Assembly (NCBI RefSeq): GCF_000761215.1
Contig: NZ_CP009438.1
Span: 2,871,501 to 2,935,500 of the forward strand
Length of the DNA: 64,000 nt
Direction: 5' to 3'
DNA from: Streptomyces glaucescens
Lineage (GTDB): Bacteria; Actinomycetota; Actinomycetes; Streptomycetales; Streptomycetaceae
The notes beneath the pieces are model-generated. The model had not been told where the DNA came from. It did no database searches and saw only the letters and a program-made list of their open reading frames with translations. Numbering within the stretch: the stretch's first letter is position 1; every line of letters starts with the position of its first letter. The translations under genes were made by a program, and so were the position numbers. Below, piece after piece: positions 25,175 to 34,603 of this stretch.

Positions 25175-25330
25175 GGAGCAGGGCACGGCGACCGCCGGCC
25201 GAGGCAGGGCGCGGTGACCGCCGGCCGAGGCAGGGCGCGGTGACCGCCGGCCGAGGCAGGGCGCGGTGACCGCCGGCCGAGGCAGGGCACGGCGGCAACC
25301 TGCCGAGGCAAGGCGCGGCGGAGGCCGCTC
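25175..25330. repeat. 26-bp tandem repeat, six copies
   Basis: Unit GAGGCAGGGCGCGGTGACCG plus CCGGCC, starting at 25175, 25201, 25227, 25253, 25279 and 25305. The middle copies are identical over most of their length, and the first and last two are diverged. It fills most of the 360-bp gap between the 124-residue gene and the endonuclease gene. Confidence 0.9.
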
Positions 25331-25471
25331 GCCCCGCGGGGCATGAGGCCCCCTCGCGGGAGACACGGCACGTCGTCATCCACTCGACACCTCCCCGTCA
25401 CTCAATTGTCTGCATGCCCATGCCACCCTCCCCCTGCCGCCTCCATTCAACCCGCGTAGATGGGACCCCAC

Positions 25472-26275
25472 ATGACGGCAACTCACCCGCGTCGCCGGAA
25501 GACCGTGGCCCTGGCCACCGCCGCCGTGCTCGCCGGCCTCACCACGCCCGCGCTGACCGCGACCCCCGCCGCGGCGACCACGACGGCGTACGACACGACG
25601 TACTACAAGAACGCCGTGGGCAAGACGGGCACCAGCCTGAAGTCCTCGCTGCACACCATCATCAGCAGCCAGACCAAGCTGTCCTACTCGGCGCTGTGGG
25701 AGGCGCTGAAGGTCACCGACCAGGACCCGGCCAACAGCAACAACGTCAAGCTGCTGTACTCGGGCATCTCCCGCAGCAAGTCGCTCAACGGCGGTGACGT
25801 CGGCGACTGGAACCGCGAGCACGTGTGGGCCATCTCCCACGGCGACCTGACGACCTCCACCGGCCCGGGCACCGACCTGCACCACATCCGCCCGGAGGAC
25901 GTCCAGGTCAACGGGATCCGCGGGAACAAGGACTTCGACGACGGCGGCAGCGCCTTCACCAACTCCGGTGGCAGCCTGACCGACTCCAACTCCTTCGAGC
26001 CGCGCGACGCCGTCAAGGGCGACGTGGCCCGCATGGTCTTCTACATGATCGTCCGCTACGAGGGCGGCGACGGCTGGGCGGACCTGGAGGGCAACGACAG
26101 CGTCAGCAACGGCGGCAACCCGTACATGGGCCGCCTGACGGTGCTGAAGCAGTGGAACGACGAGGACCCGCCGGACGCCTTCGAGGAGCGCCGCAACCAG
26201 GTCATCTACGACACGTACCAGAAGAACCGGAACCCGTTCATCGACCACCCGGAGTGGGTCGAGGCGATCTGGTAG
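25472..26275 (+). CDS. Secreted endonuclease I family nuclease
   Basis: 267 residues from ATG 25472; an in-frame ATG at 25460 is an alternative. A basic N-terminus with RRRKTVALATAAVLAGLTT gives a signal peptide cleaved near AAA-TT at 36. The endonuclease I (Vvn/EndA-like, betabetaalpha-Me) core is plain: DWNREHVWAISHGD at 112-125 with the general-base His, and TDLHHIRPEDVQVNGIRGN at 134-152 with Mg-binding Asn/His. Expected to degrade extracellular DNA and RNA non-specifically for nutrient recycling. No dedicated inhibitor gene beside it. Confidence 0.9.
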   Translation: MTATHPRRRKTVALATAAVLAGLTTPALTATPAAATTTAYDTTYYKNAVGKTGTSLKSSLHTIISSQTKLSYSALWEALKVTDQDPANSNNVKLLYSGISRSKSLNGGDVGDWNREHVWAISHGDLTTSTGPGTDLHHIRPEDVQVNGIRGNKDFDDGGSAFTNSGGSLTDSNSFEPRDAVKGDVARMVFYMIVRYEGGDGWADLEGNDSVSNGGNPYMGRLTVLKQWNDEDPPDAFEERRNQVIYDTYQKNRNPFIDHPEWVEAIW

Positions 26276-26303
26276 GCGCCCCGGCCCGAGCCCGGCGCGG
26301 CGG

Positions 26304-27992
26304 TCAGCGGTCCAGGTGCGTCGGCGCGAACATCCGCAGCACCGCCGGGAGGACGACCACCGCGGGCCCGGGCTGCGACAGGGCCTTCGCCAGGTCGGAC
26401 TCGAGTGTCTCCGGGGTCGTACGGACCCCGGGGACCCCGAACGACTCGGCGAGGGCCACGTAGTCGGGCCGGGTCAGGTCCGTCGCCGTGGCCTGGCCGA
26501 AGGCGTCCGTCATGTACTCGCGCAGGATGCCGTAGCCGCCGTCGTCGACGATGAGCCAGGTGACGTTCAGGCCGTACTGGCGGGCCGTGGCCAGTTCGGC
26601 GACGGAGTACAGGGCCCCGCCGTCGCCGGAGACGGCGAGGACCGGGGTGGTGGGATCGGCCACCGCCGCGCCCAGCGCCGCCGGGAAGCCGTAGCCGAGC
26701 CCGCCGGCGCCCTGCGCGGAGTGCAGGGTGTTGGGGCCCTTGGCGTCGAAGGCGGACCACGCCCAGTAGGCGAGGATCGTCATGTCCCAGAAAGACGGCG
26801 CGGACGCGGGGAGGGCCCGGCGGACCGCCGCCAGGACGTTCCGCTCCAGGGTGAGGTCCTGGGCGTCGATGCGCTCGCGGACCCGCCGCAGCAGCTCGCC
26901 CACCCGTTCCTCGGCCGTCGGGTCGGTGCGCTCCTCGACCGTCTCCAGCAGGGCCCGGAGCGCGAGGCGCGCGTCCGCGTGGATGCCGAGCGCCGGGTGG
27001 TTGGACTCCAGCTTGCCGAGGTCGGCCTCGACCTGGATCACCCGGCCGCGCGGCCTGAGCGTGTGGTAGTTGGAGGAGAGTTCGCCGAGACCCGAGCCGA
27101 CCACCAGCAGGACGTCCGCGTCCTCCAGGAAGTCGGTGGTGTGCCGGTCCTCCAGCCAGGACTGGAGGGACAACGGGTGCTCCCAGGGGAAGGCGCCCTT
27201 GCCGCCGGGGGTGGTGACGACCGGCGCCCGGAGGCGCTCGGCCAGCTCGCGCAGCTTCCGGGAGGCGTCCGAGCGGATCACCCCGCCGCCCGCGATGATC
27301 GCCGGCCGCTCCGCGTGCGAGAGCAGCCGGGCGGCGACGGCGGTGAGTTCGGGGCGCGGCGGGAGGTCGTCGGGGGTCGCGTCCACCGCGGTCACGACCG
27401 GGAGCGACGTCCGCGCCAGCAGCACGTCCTGCGGGATCTCCACCCAGACCGGGCCGTGCGGGGCGGTCAGCGCGGACTTCCAGGCGGCGGCGATCGCCGA
27501 GGGGATCTGGGACTGGGTGCGGACCGTGTGGACCGACTTGACCACACCGCGGAACGACGCGGCCTGGTCGGGGAGTTCGTGGAGGTAGCCGTGGCGGCCG
27601 CCGCCCAGGCCGGCCGTCGGGACCTGGCTGCCGATGGCGAGGACGGGGGCGCTCGCGGCGGCCGCCTCCTGGAGCGCCGCCAGCGACATCAGCGCTCCCG
27701 GCCCCGTCGACAGCAGCAGCGGGGCCGCCTCACCCGTGATCCGGCCGTACGCGTCCGCCGCGAAGCCGGCGTTGTTCTCCACCCGCAGGCCGATGTAGCG
27801 CAGGTCGGAGCGGCGCAGCGCGTCGAACATGCCGAGGGCGTGCTGGCCGGGCAGGCCGAAGACGGTGGTCGCGCCCAGCCCGGCCAGGGTCTCCACGACC
27901 AGGTCTCCGCCGTTGCGGCCGGGGGGAGGGTTCAGCGCGGCCTCCGTCTGGGCGGCCGTCGGGCGGAGCTCCAGGTCGTGGTCGTGGGTCAC
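26304..27992 (-). CDS. Thiamine diphosphate-dependent enzyme (acetolactate synthase-like)
   Basis: 562 residues; GTG 27992 overlaps the ureohydrolase stop (GTGA). Three ThDP domains: PYR part with [20 protein letters not shown] and [18 protein letters not shown] (the activating Glu), a central Rossmann-like domain, and the PP part with [20 protein letters not shown] followed by LIVDDGGYG (Mg/ThDP motif GDG...D). Resembles acetolactate synthase and 2-ketoarginine decarboxylase families. Co-transcribed with an agmatinase-family gene and a symporter, so a 2-keto acid decarboxylase for guanidino compounds is a reasonable guess. Confidence 0.85.
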   Translation of the reverse strand: MTHDHDLELRPTAAQTEAALNPPPGRNGGDLVVETLAGLGATTVFGLPGQHALGMFDALRRSDLRYIGLRVENNAGFAADAYGRITGEAAPLLLSTGPGALMSLAALQEAAAASAPVLAIGSQVPTAGLGGGRHGYLHELPDQAASFRGVVKSVHTVRTQSQIPSAIAAAWKSALTAPHGPVWVEIPQDVLLARTSLPVVTAVDATPDDLPPRPELTAVAARLLSHAERPAIIAGGGVIRSDASRKLRELAERLRAPVVTTPGGKGAFPWEHPLSLQSWLEDRHTTDFLEDADVLLVVGSGLGELSSNYHTLRPRGRVIQVEADLGKLESNHPALGIHADARLALRALLETVEERTDPTAEERVGELLRRVRERIDAQDLTLERNVLAAVRRALPASAPSFWDMTILAYWAWSAFDAKGPNTLHSAQGAGGLGYGFPAALGAAVADPTTPVLAVSGDGGALYSVAELATARQYGLNVTWLIVDDGGYGILREYMTDAFGQATATDLTRPDYVALAESFGVPGVRTTPETLESDLAKALSQPGPAVVVLPAVLRMFAPTHLDR

Positions 27993-28978
27993 TTGCCCTC
28001 GTTCTCCTTACCGGCCTCGCGGGCCGCCGCGATCTGCCGGCTCATGATGGTCGTGAGTTCGTACGCCGTGTGGGAGGCCGCCACCGACGTGATCTCCGCG
28101 TGGTCGTACGCGGGGGCCACCTCGACGACGTCCGCCGACACCAGGTTGCAGGAGGCCAGCCCGCGCAGGATCTCCAGCAGCTCCCGCGAGGTCATGCCGC
28201 CCGCCTCGGGCGTGCCGGTGCCGGGGGCGTGGGCGGGGTCGAGGCAGTCGATGTCGATGGAGATGTACAGCGGGCGGTCGCCGATGCGCTGGCGCAGCTG
28301 GTCGGCGACCTCGTCGGCGCCGCGGCGGTAGACGTCGGCCGAGGTGACGATGCCGAAGCCCATCTTCTCGTCGTCGGTGAGGTCCTGCTTGCCGTAGAGC
28401 GGGCCGCGGGTGCCGACGTGGGAGAGCGCCGAGGTGTCGAGGATGCCCTCCTCGACCGCGCGGCGGAACGGGGTGCCGTGGGTGTACTCGGCGCCGAAGT
28501 AGGTGTCCCAGGTGTCGAGGTGGGCGTCGAAGTGGAGCAGGGCGACCGGGCCGTGCTTCTTCGCGACGGAGCGCAGCAGGGGCAGCGCGATGGTGTGGTC
28601 GCCGCCGAGGGTCATCAGGCGGGCGCCGGTGCCGAGCAGCTCGTCCGCGGCGGCCTCGACGGTCTCGACGGCCTCGTTGATGTTGAACGGGTTGACGGCG
28701 ATGTCGCCGCCGTCGGCGACCTGGGCGAGGGCGAAGGGGGAGGCGTCCTGGGCCGGGTTGTAGGGGCGCAGGAGGCGGGAGGCCTCGCGGATGGCGTTGC
28801 CGCCGAAGCGGGCGCCCGGCCGGTACGAGACGCCCGAGTCGAACGGCACGCCGACGACGGCGACATCGGCGGTGCCGACCTCGTCGAGGCGCGGCAGCCG
28901 GGCGAAGGTGGCGGGGCCGGCGTACCGCGGGATGCGGGAGGAGTCGACCGGGCCGCGGGGCGTCTCGTTGCTGCTCAT
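27989..28978 (-). CDS. speB: Agmatinase/guanidinobutyrase-family ureohydrolase
   Basis: 329 residues from ATG 28978. Arginase-family Mn sites are complete: GGDHT 125-129, HFDAHLDTW 149-157 (Asp151, His153, Asp155) and [14 protein letters not shown] 240-253 (Asp242, Asp244). The enzyme releases urea from a guanidino compound. Agmatine or 4-guanidinobutyrate cannot be told apart by eye. It lies between a Na+ symporter gene (62 bp upstream) and a ThDP enzyme (GTGA overlap), with a divergent PucR regulator, suggesting catabolic uptake and use of a guanidino substrate. Confidence 0.88.
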   Translation of the reverse strand: MSSNETPRGPVDSSRIPRYAGPATFARLPRLDEVGTADVAVVGVPFDSGVSYRPGARFGGNAIREASRLLRPYNPAQDASPFALAQVADGGDIAVNPFNINEAVETVEAAADELLGTGARLMTLGGDHTIALPLLRSVAKKHGPVALLHFDAHLDTWDTYFGAEYTHGTPFRRAVEEGILDTSALSHVGTRGPLYGKQDLTDDEKMGFGIVTSADVYRRGADEVADQLRQRIGDRPLYISIDIDCLDPAHAPGTGTPEAGGMTSRELLEILRGLASCNLVSADVVEVAPAYDHAEITSVAASHTAYELTTIMSRQIAAAREAGKENEGK

Positions 28979-29040
28979 GGGAGTATGCCTTCTTTCCTAC
29001 GCTTCATCGCGTATGCACTGCTACTGACCGGTATACGACT

Positions 29041-30510
29041 CTACTGCGGAGCCGTCACCGCTTCGGACACGGGTTCGGGTGCCGCCCGTCCGGCGAGCCG
29101 CTCCCGCCAGGCGGCGAGCACCGCCTCGTCGGTCGGCCTCGTCGCCAGGGAGACGGCGACGTAGGCGGCGAGGGAGGCCAGGAGGCCGTAGTAGACCGGC
29201 TCGTTGGCGAGGATGCCGTAGGCCGCCATCAGACCGGTCACCGAGAGGCCGCCGACGGCGACCGAGGCCAGCGCGCCCGCGGCGGTGCCGCGCCGCCACA
29301 GCAGCCCGCCGAGGATCGGCACGAGCAGCCCGCCGACGAGCAGGTTGTACGCCACGGTCAGCGCCTCGACGACGTCGTTGAGCACGATGGCGGTGAGGAC
29401 GACCGCGACGCCCATCAGCAGGATGAAGGCCCGGTTGCCCTTGACCTCGTCGTGTTCCGCCGTGTCCGCGGGGGGCCGCAGGGTGCCGCGCAGCCGGGAC
29501 CAGATGTCGTTGTTGGCGACGGTGGCGCAGGCGATGAGGGCGCCGGAGGAGGTCGACATCACGGCGGCCAGGGCGGCGGCGAGCACCAGCCCGCGCACCC
29601 CCGTCGGCAGCTCGTCCCTGACGATGGTCGCGAAGGCGTCGTCGGCGTTGTCGAGGTTGGGGTAGAGCACCTTGGCGGCGGTGCCGATGACCGCGCCGCC
29701 CACGGCGTACGCCAGGCAGTAGGTGCCGGCGACGGTGCCGCCCCAGCGGGCGGTCCGGTCGCTGCGGGCGGTGAAGACGCGCTGCCAGATGTCCTGCCCG
29801 ATGAGCATGCCGAAGGTGTAGATCAGCACGTAGGTGAAGATCGTCTCGCCGCCGATGCCCAGCGGGTCGAAGTACTCGCCGGGCAGCTTCGCCCTCATCT
29901 CGCCGAAGCCGCCCGCCTTGACCACGGCGACGGGCAGCAGCAGGAGCAGCACGCCGATGGTCTTCACCACGAACTGCACCATGTCGGTGAGGGTGATGGA
30001 CCACATGCCGCCGAGGGTGGAGTACGCGACGACGACCGCCCCGCCGAGGACGATCGCGAGGGTGCGGTCGACGTCGAAGAGGACGTCGAAGATCGTGGCG
30101 TAGGCGATGGTGGAGGTGACCGCGAGCATGAGCGTGTACGCCCACATCACGACGCCGGAGATCACGCCCGCCCGGCCGCCGTAGCGCAGGTCGAGCATCT
30201 CCGACACGGTGTAGACCCTCAGCCGGGCGATCCGGGCCGAGAAGAAGACGGACAGGGCGAGCAGGCCGAGTCCGATGGTGAGGACCATCCACGCGCCGGA
30301 GAGCCCGTACTGGTAGCCGAGGCCGACGCCGCCGATGGTGGACGCGCCGCCGAGGACGACCGCCGCCATGGTGCCCGAGTACATGGCCGGGCCGAGCCTG
30401 CGGCCCGCCACCAGGAACTCGCTCTTGGACCGGGCGCGGCGCATGCCCCACCAGCCCATGGCAAGCATGCCGGCCAGATAGACGACGATCACGATGTAGT
30501 CGACGGCCAT
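29041..30510 (-). CDS. Sodium:solute symporter (SSS family)
   Basis: 489 residues. ATG 30510 has an ideal AAGGAGG five bases upstream, so it is preferred over 30528. Thirteen or so membrane helices; the first is VDYIVIVVYLAGMLAMGWWG. Family features: GGASTIGGVGLGYQYGLSG and STSSGALIACATVANNDIW with the conserved Na+-site Ser/Thr. First gene of the operon with the ureohydrolase and ThDP enzyme, so it probably imports their substrate. Regulated presumably by the divergent PucR protein. Confidence 0.92.
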   Translation of the reverse strand: MAVDYIVIVVYLAGMLAMGWWGMRRARSKSEFLVAGRRLGPAMYSGTMAAVVLGGASTIGGVGLGYQYGLSGAWMVLTIGLGLLALSVFFSARIARLRVYTVSEMLDLRYGGRAGVISGVVMWAYTLMLAVTSTIAYATIFDVLFDVDRTLAIVLGGAVVVAYSTLGGMWSITLTDMVQFVVKTIGVLLLLLPVAVVKAGGFGEMRAKLPGEYFDPLGIGGETIFTYVLIYTFGMLIGQDIWQRVFTARSDRTARWGGTVAGTYCLAYAVGGAVIGTAAKVLYPNLDNADDAFATIVRDELPTGVRGLVLAAALAAVMSTSSGALIACATVANNDIWSRLRGTLRPPADTAEHDEVKGNRAFILLMGVAVVLTAIVLNDVVEALTVAYNLLVGGLLVPILGGLLWRRGTAAGALASVAVGGLSVTGLMAAYGILANEPVYYGLLASLAAYVAVSLATRPTDEAVLAAWRERLAGRAAPEPVSEAVTAPQ

Positions 30511-30690
30511 GGGGCCTCCTTCGCGCACTCTCGGTGGCGTGTCGTGCAGGTGCGGTCCGCGGTGGCTGGTCGCGGGGACATCCGCCCGTACCCGCGGCCA
30601 CCGGTCCCACCGACCCTAGGTGGCCGAAAAGAGACTGCGAAGTGTACGTTTCATCCACCGGAGCCGAACGGGATGGAGGAATCGCACATC

Positions 30691-32184
30691 ATGACCGAGG
30701 CGACGCCCCCCGTTCCGCCCGCCGCTCCGGCTCCCGCCGCGCCTCCCGTGCCCCCCACTCCCCCGGTCCCGCTCTCTGCCCTGCTCGCCCGCGAGGACCT
30801 GGCCCTGCGGCAGCTCACGGGCCCGCCCGCCGCCGGTGTCCTGCTGCACACCGCGCACACCTCGGAGATGTCCGACCCCTACCCGTACCTGCTGGGCGGC
30901 GAACTGCTCCTGACCGCGGGCGTCCACATCCCCGAGGCCGCGGACACGGGCACGTACTTCGACGCGTACGTCGCCCGGATCGTCGAGGCGGGCGGCGCCG
31001 CACTGGGCTTCGGGCTCGCCCCCGTCCACGACGCGGTCCCCCGCGCCCTGGTCGCCGCCTGCGCGTCCCACGGCCTGCCCCTGCTGGAGGTGCCGCCCCG
31101 GACCACCTTCTCCGGCGTGGCCCGCGCGGTCTGGCAGCTGATGGCCCAGGCCCGCCTCGCGGAACTGCGCCGGGTGACCGAGGCGCAGCAGAGCCTCGCC
31201 GCCGCGGCGGCCCGCCCCGACCCGGTCCCGTCCGTGCTGCGCCAGCTCGCCCAGCGGGTCGGGGGGCGCGCGGTGCTGTACGGGCCGGAGGGGGCCGAGA
31301 TCGCGGCGGCGGGACGGCTGCCGGACGACGCGGCCGGGGCCGCCCTGGCGGACCTGGCCCGCCTGGTCACGGCCCGTGCCGCCACCGCCACCGACACGGC
31401 CGCCGGGCTCCGCCTGAGCGCCTACGCCCTCGGGGCCGGCCAGGGTTTCGTCCTCGGCGTGGCCTCCCCGCACCGGGATCCCGCCGACCACACGATCGCC
31501 TCGGTCGCCGCCGTCCTCCTGTCCCTCCTGACCGGCGAGCACCAGACCGGCACCGGCGCGGCCCGCTCCTCCGCCCTGGTCCGCCTGCTGCTCGGCGCCC
31601 CGCCCGAGGAGGTGGCCCCGCTGCTCGGCGCCGGCGACCACTGGCTGGTCGTCCACGCGAGCCCGCAGGCGGAGGTGGTGCCGGATCCGGTGGCGGCCTC
31701 CGCCCTGGGCGCGGCCCTCGGCTCCCCCCTGGTCGACACCGCCGGCGACGTCGTCCGCGTCCTGGTGCCCGCCGGCCACCCGCCCGCCCCGCACCCCGGC
31801 TGGACCCTGGGGGTCAGCGCGCCCGCCGCCGCGGGCGCGCTGGCCGCGGCGGACGCCCAGGCGGCGCGCGCCCTCACCCGGGCCCGCGCCACCCGCGCCC
31901 CCCTCCTCCACCACAGCACCCGGCCCTCCCTGGCGGACCTGCTGCCCGCGTCGGAGGCGGAGGCCCATGCCCGCGCCCTGCTCGCCCCCCTGACGCCGCC
32001 GCTCGCCGAGACCCTGCGCTCCTGGCTGTCCCTGCACGGCAGCTGGGACCGCACCGCCGTGGCGCTCTCCGTCCACCGCAACACGGTCCGCCAGCGGATC
32101 GCGCGGTGCGCCGCGCTGCTGGACGCCGATCTGGACGATCCGGATGTGCGGATGGAGCTGTGGTTCGCGTTGCGGCGGGGGTGA
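30691..32184 (+). CDS. PucR-family transcriptional regulator
   Basis: 497 residues from ATG 30691 (GGAGGA ten bases upstream). A Pro/Ala-rich N-terminal 30 residues, then the PucR N-terminal domain (LSALLAREDLALRQLTG through HGLPLLEVPPRTTFSGVARA), a GGDEF-like middle, and a C-terminal PucR HTH: LRSWLSLHGSWDRTAVALSV then HRNTVRQRIARCAALL. PucR proteins control purine, GABA and amine catabolism. Divergent from the symporter-ureohydrolase-ThDP operon, 180 bp apart, hence its probable regulator. The Ala/Pro-rich head is unusual. Confidence 0.9.
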   Translation: MTEATPPVPPAAPAPAAPPVPPTPPVPLSALLAREDLALRQLTGPPAAGVLLHTAHTSEMSDPYPYLLGGELLLTAGVHIPEAADTGTYFDAYVARIVEAGGAALGFGLAPVHDAVPRALVAACASHGLPLLEVPPRTTFSGVARAVWQLMAQARLAELRRVTEAQQSLAAAAARPDPVPSVLRQLAQRVGGRAVLYGPEGAEIAAAGRLPDDAAGAALADLARLVTARAATATDTAAGLRLSAYALGAGQGFVLGVASPHRDPADHTIASVAAVLLSLLTGEHQTGTGAARSSALVRLLLGAPPEEVAPLLGAGDHWLVVHASPQAEVVPDPVAASALGAALGSPLVDTAGDVVRVLVPAGHPPAPHPGWTLGVSAPAAAGALAAADAQAARALTRARATRAPLLHHSTRPSLADLLPASEAEAHARALLAPLTPPLAETLRSWLSLHGSWDRTAVALSVHRNTVRQRIARCAALLDADLDDPDVRMELWFALRRG

Positions 32185-32307
32185 GGCGCCGCCCTCCCGG
32201 TGCCGCGGAAGGCGCCCGACGGGGCCCCGGAGGGCGTGCGGGGCGTGACGAGCGTTACGGCCGTCCCGCTCTGGACTCCCGTCCCTACTCGCCGGTACGG
32301 TAAGGCT

Positions 32308-32322
32308 GAGCAAGCGCTTAGA
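32308..32322. promoter_or_regulatory. Candidate operator AGCAAGCGCTTAG upstream of the LCAD-type gene
   Basis: TGAGCAAGCGCTTAG contains the palindrome AAGCGCTT and lies 24-38 bp before the GTG start at 32346. It shares the 11-mer AGCAAGCGCTT with the site at 8969. The regulator is unknown. Confidence 0.45.
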
Positions 32323-32345
32323 TACGTACCGGTGGAGGTGGCGGC

Positions 32346-33503
32346 GTGCGCCGTACGGTGTTCAACGAGGATCACGAGGCGTTCCGGGAGACCATCCGCG
32401 CCTTCATCGAGGCCGAGGTCGTCCCGGTCTACGACGAGTGGTTCCAGGCCGGCCAGGCGCCGCGCGAGTTCTACTACAAGCTCGGTGAGCTGGGCATCTT
32501 CGGCATCAACGTGCCCGAGGAGTACGGCGGCGCCGGTCTGGACACCCACAAGTTCGAGGCCGTCCTCTACGAGGAGACCGCCCGCGCGGGCGTCCAGTTC
32601 GGCGGCTCCGGCGTGCACGTGCTGCTCGCCCTGCCCTACCTCAAGATGCTGGCGACGGACGAGCAGAAGAAGCGGTACCTGCCGAAGTTCGTCACCGGCG
32701 AGGAGATGTGGGCCATCGCGATGACCGAGCCGGGCACCGGCTCCGACCTCGCCGGCATGAAGACCACCGCCAAGCTCTCCGAGGACGGCACGCACTACGT
32801 CCTCAACGGCGCCAAGACCTTCATCACCGGCGGTGTGCACGCCGACAAGGTCATCGTCTGCGCCCGGACCTCCGCGCCGACCGCCGAGGACCGCCGCTTC
32901 GGCATCTCCCTGTTCGCCGTGGACACCAAGTCCGAGGGCTACTCCATCGGCCGCAAGCTGGACAAGCTGGGCCTGCGCACCTCCGACACCGCCGAGCTGG
33001 CGTTCGTCGACGTCAAGGTCCCCGTCGAGGACCTGCTCGGCGAGGAGAACAAGGGCTTCTACTACCTCGGCCACAACCTCGCCTCCGAGCGCTGGGGCAT
33101 CGCCTTCGGTGCGTACGCGCAGGCCAAGGCCGCCGTCCGGTTCGCCAAGCAGTACGTGCAGGAGCGCACCGTCTTCGGCAAGCCGGTCGCGCACTTCCAG
33201 AACACCAAGTTCGAGCTGGCCGCCTGCCAGGCCGAGGTGGACGCCGCCGAGGCCGTCGCGGACCGCGCCACCGAGGCCCTCGACGCCGGGGAGCTGACCC
33301 CCGCCGAGGCCGCCTCCGCGAAGCTGTTCTGCACCGAGGTCGCGCACCGCGTCATCGACCGCTGCCTCCAGCTGCACGGCGGCTACGGCTACATGAACGA
33401 GTACCCGATCGCCCGCCTGTACGCGGACAACCGCGTCAACCGCATCTACGGCGGCACCAGCGAGATCATGAAGACGATCATCGCCAAGGACATGGGCCTG
33501 TAA
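32346..33503 (+). CDS. Acyl-CoA dehydrogenase, long-chain (LCAD) type
   Basis: 385 residues from GTG 32346 with GGTGGAGG upstream. FAD-dependent acyl-CoA dehydrogenase: MTEPGTGSDLAGMKTTAK (FAD signature 1), NGAKTFITGG and the second signature around QLHGGYGYMNEYPIARLYAD. The C-terminal box reads IYGGTSE, with Gly where MCAD-type enzymes have the catalytic Glu; this matches LCAD-like enzymes that take the base from another helix. It catalyses the first step of beta-oxidation. Followed after 21 bp by a TesB thioesterase gene. Confidence 0.9.
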   Translation: MRRTVFNEDHEAFRETIRAFIEAEVVPVYDEWFQAGQAPREFYYKLGELGIFGINVPEEYGGAGLDTHKFEAVLYEETARAGVQFGGSGVHVLLALPYLKMLATDEQKKRYLPKFVTGEEMWAIAMTEPGTGSDLAGMKTTAKLSEDGTHYVLNGAKTFITGGVHADKVIVCARTSAPTAEDRRFGISLFAVDTKSEGYSIGRKLDKLGLRTSDTAELAFVDVKVPVEDLLGEENKGFYYLGHNLASERWGIAFGAYAQAKAAVRFAKQYVQERTVFGKPVAHFQNTKFELAACQAEVDAAEAVADRATEALDAGELTPAEAASAKLFCTEVAHRVIDRCLQLHGGYGYMNEYPIARLYADNRVNRIYGGTSEIMKTIIAKDMGL

Positions 33504-33524
33504 GCACCACGCTCCACAGTAGCC

Positions 33525-34418
33525 ATGAGCCAGGCACTCGAGGACCTCCTCGATCTGCTCGACCTGGAGCAGATCGAGGAGGACATCTTCCGCGGCCGGT
33601 CCCGGTCCGCCGTCGTCCCCCGGGTCTTCGGCGGCCAGGTCGCCGCGCAGGCGCTGGTCGCGGCGGGCCGTACGGTCCCGGCCGACCGCCCGCCCCACTC
33701 GCTGCACGCGTACTTCCTGCGCACCGGCGACCCCGGCGCGCCCATCGTGTACACGGTCGACCGGCTGCGCGACGGCCGTTCCTTCACCACGCGCCGCGTC
33801 GTCGCGGTCCAGCACGGCAAGCCGGTCTTCGGCCTGTCGGCCTCCTTCCAGGCGTACGAGGAGGGCCTGGACCACCAGGCGCCGATGCCGCCCGCCCCGG
33901 ACCCGGCCACCCTGCCGACCTCGGAGGACCGGCTGCGCGGCTACCCGCACCTCGACCCCGGGGTCGTCGAGCGGTTCGTCGAGGCCCGGGCGGCGGTCGA
34001 CCTGCGCTACGTCGACGACCCGCCGTTCGGCCGGTACGGCACACCGCGCGAACCGCACTCCCAGGTCTGGTTCCGCACCAACGGCAAACTCGCCGACGAC
34101 CCCCTGCTGCACATCGCGCTGGCCACCTACGTCTCCGACATGACACTGCTGGACTCGGTGCTGCTCGCGCACGGCCGGGGCGGCTGGGCCGTCGGTGACG
34201 TGGTCGGCGCCTCGCTGGACCACGCGATGTGGTTCCACCGCCCCTTCCGCGCCGACGAGTGGCTGCTGTACGACCAGGAGTCCCCGTCGGCGTACGGCGG
34301 CCGGGGTCTCGGCCAGGCCCGCATCCACACCCGGGACGGCCGCCTCGCCATCACGGTCATCCAGGAGGGCGTGGTGCGCGTCCCGCGGGACCGCGCCGAA
34401 GGCGGGGGGCCCGTCTAG
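33525..34418 (+). CDS. tesB: Acyl-CoA thioesterase II (TesB family)
   Basis: 297 residues from ATG 33525. A double hotdog TesB protein: VFGGQVAAQALVAAGRTV and SLHAYFLRTGD in the first half, DRLRDGRSFTTRRVVAVQ, and in the second half SDMTLLDSVLLAHG and ASLDHAMWFHRPFRADEWLL with the catalytic Asp/Thr/Gln region. Hydrolyses medium- to long-chain acyl-CoA, balancing the adjacent dehydrogenase. It sits 21 bp after that gene and is likely co-transcribed. Its TAG stop is supplied by the left end of a palindromic repeat. Confidence 0.9.
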   Translation: MSQALEDLLDLLDLEQIEEDIFRGRSRSAVVPRVFGGQVAAQALVAAGRTVPADRPPHSLHAYFLRTGDPGAPIVYTVDRLRDGRSFTTRRVVAVQHGKPVFGLSASFQAYEEGLDHQAPMPPAPDPATLPTSEDRLRGYPHLDPGVVERFVEARAAVDLRYVDDPPFGRYGTPREPHSQVWFRTNGKLADDPLLHIALATYVSDMTLLDSVLLAHGRGGWAVGDVVGASLDHAMWFHRPFRADEWLLYDQESPSAYGGRGLGQARIHTRDGRLAITVIQEGVVRVPRDRAEGGGPV

Positions 34419-34603
34419 GGCCTGCCGTTCGGATCATCCCGGCGTCACGGGGTCCGGCCCGCACATCCGCCGCGCTGTCGTCACGCGCCGAAGCTCCGCC
34501 TCGGCTCCCTCCTCCGCCGTGCGGCCGCACGTACCGGACCCCGCTCGGGTCGGCCGGAAGGCGCCGCACCGCACAGCCGGCCCGATCCGAACGACGGGCC
34601 CTA
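34416..34603. repeat. 188-bp nested inverted repeat with stop-codon ends
   Basis: Left arm 34416-34435 (TAGGGCCTGCCGTTCGGATC) and right arm 34584-34603 match as inverted repeats at 18 of 20 positions. An inner perfect inverted repeat pairs CGGGGTCCGG (34448-34457) with 34534-34543. The TAG of the left end is the tesB stop and the CTA of the right end is the stop of the minus-strand phosphatase. No reading frame; it could fold as a cruciform or multi-branched RNA. Confidence 0.8.
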
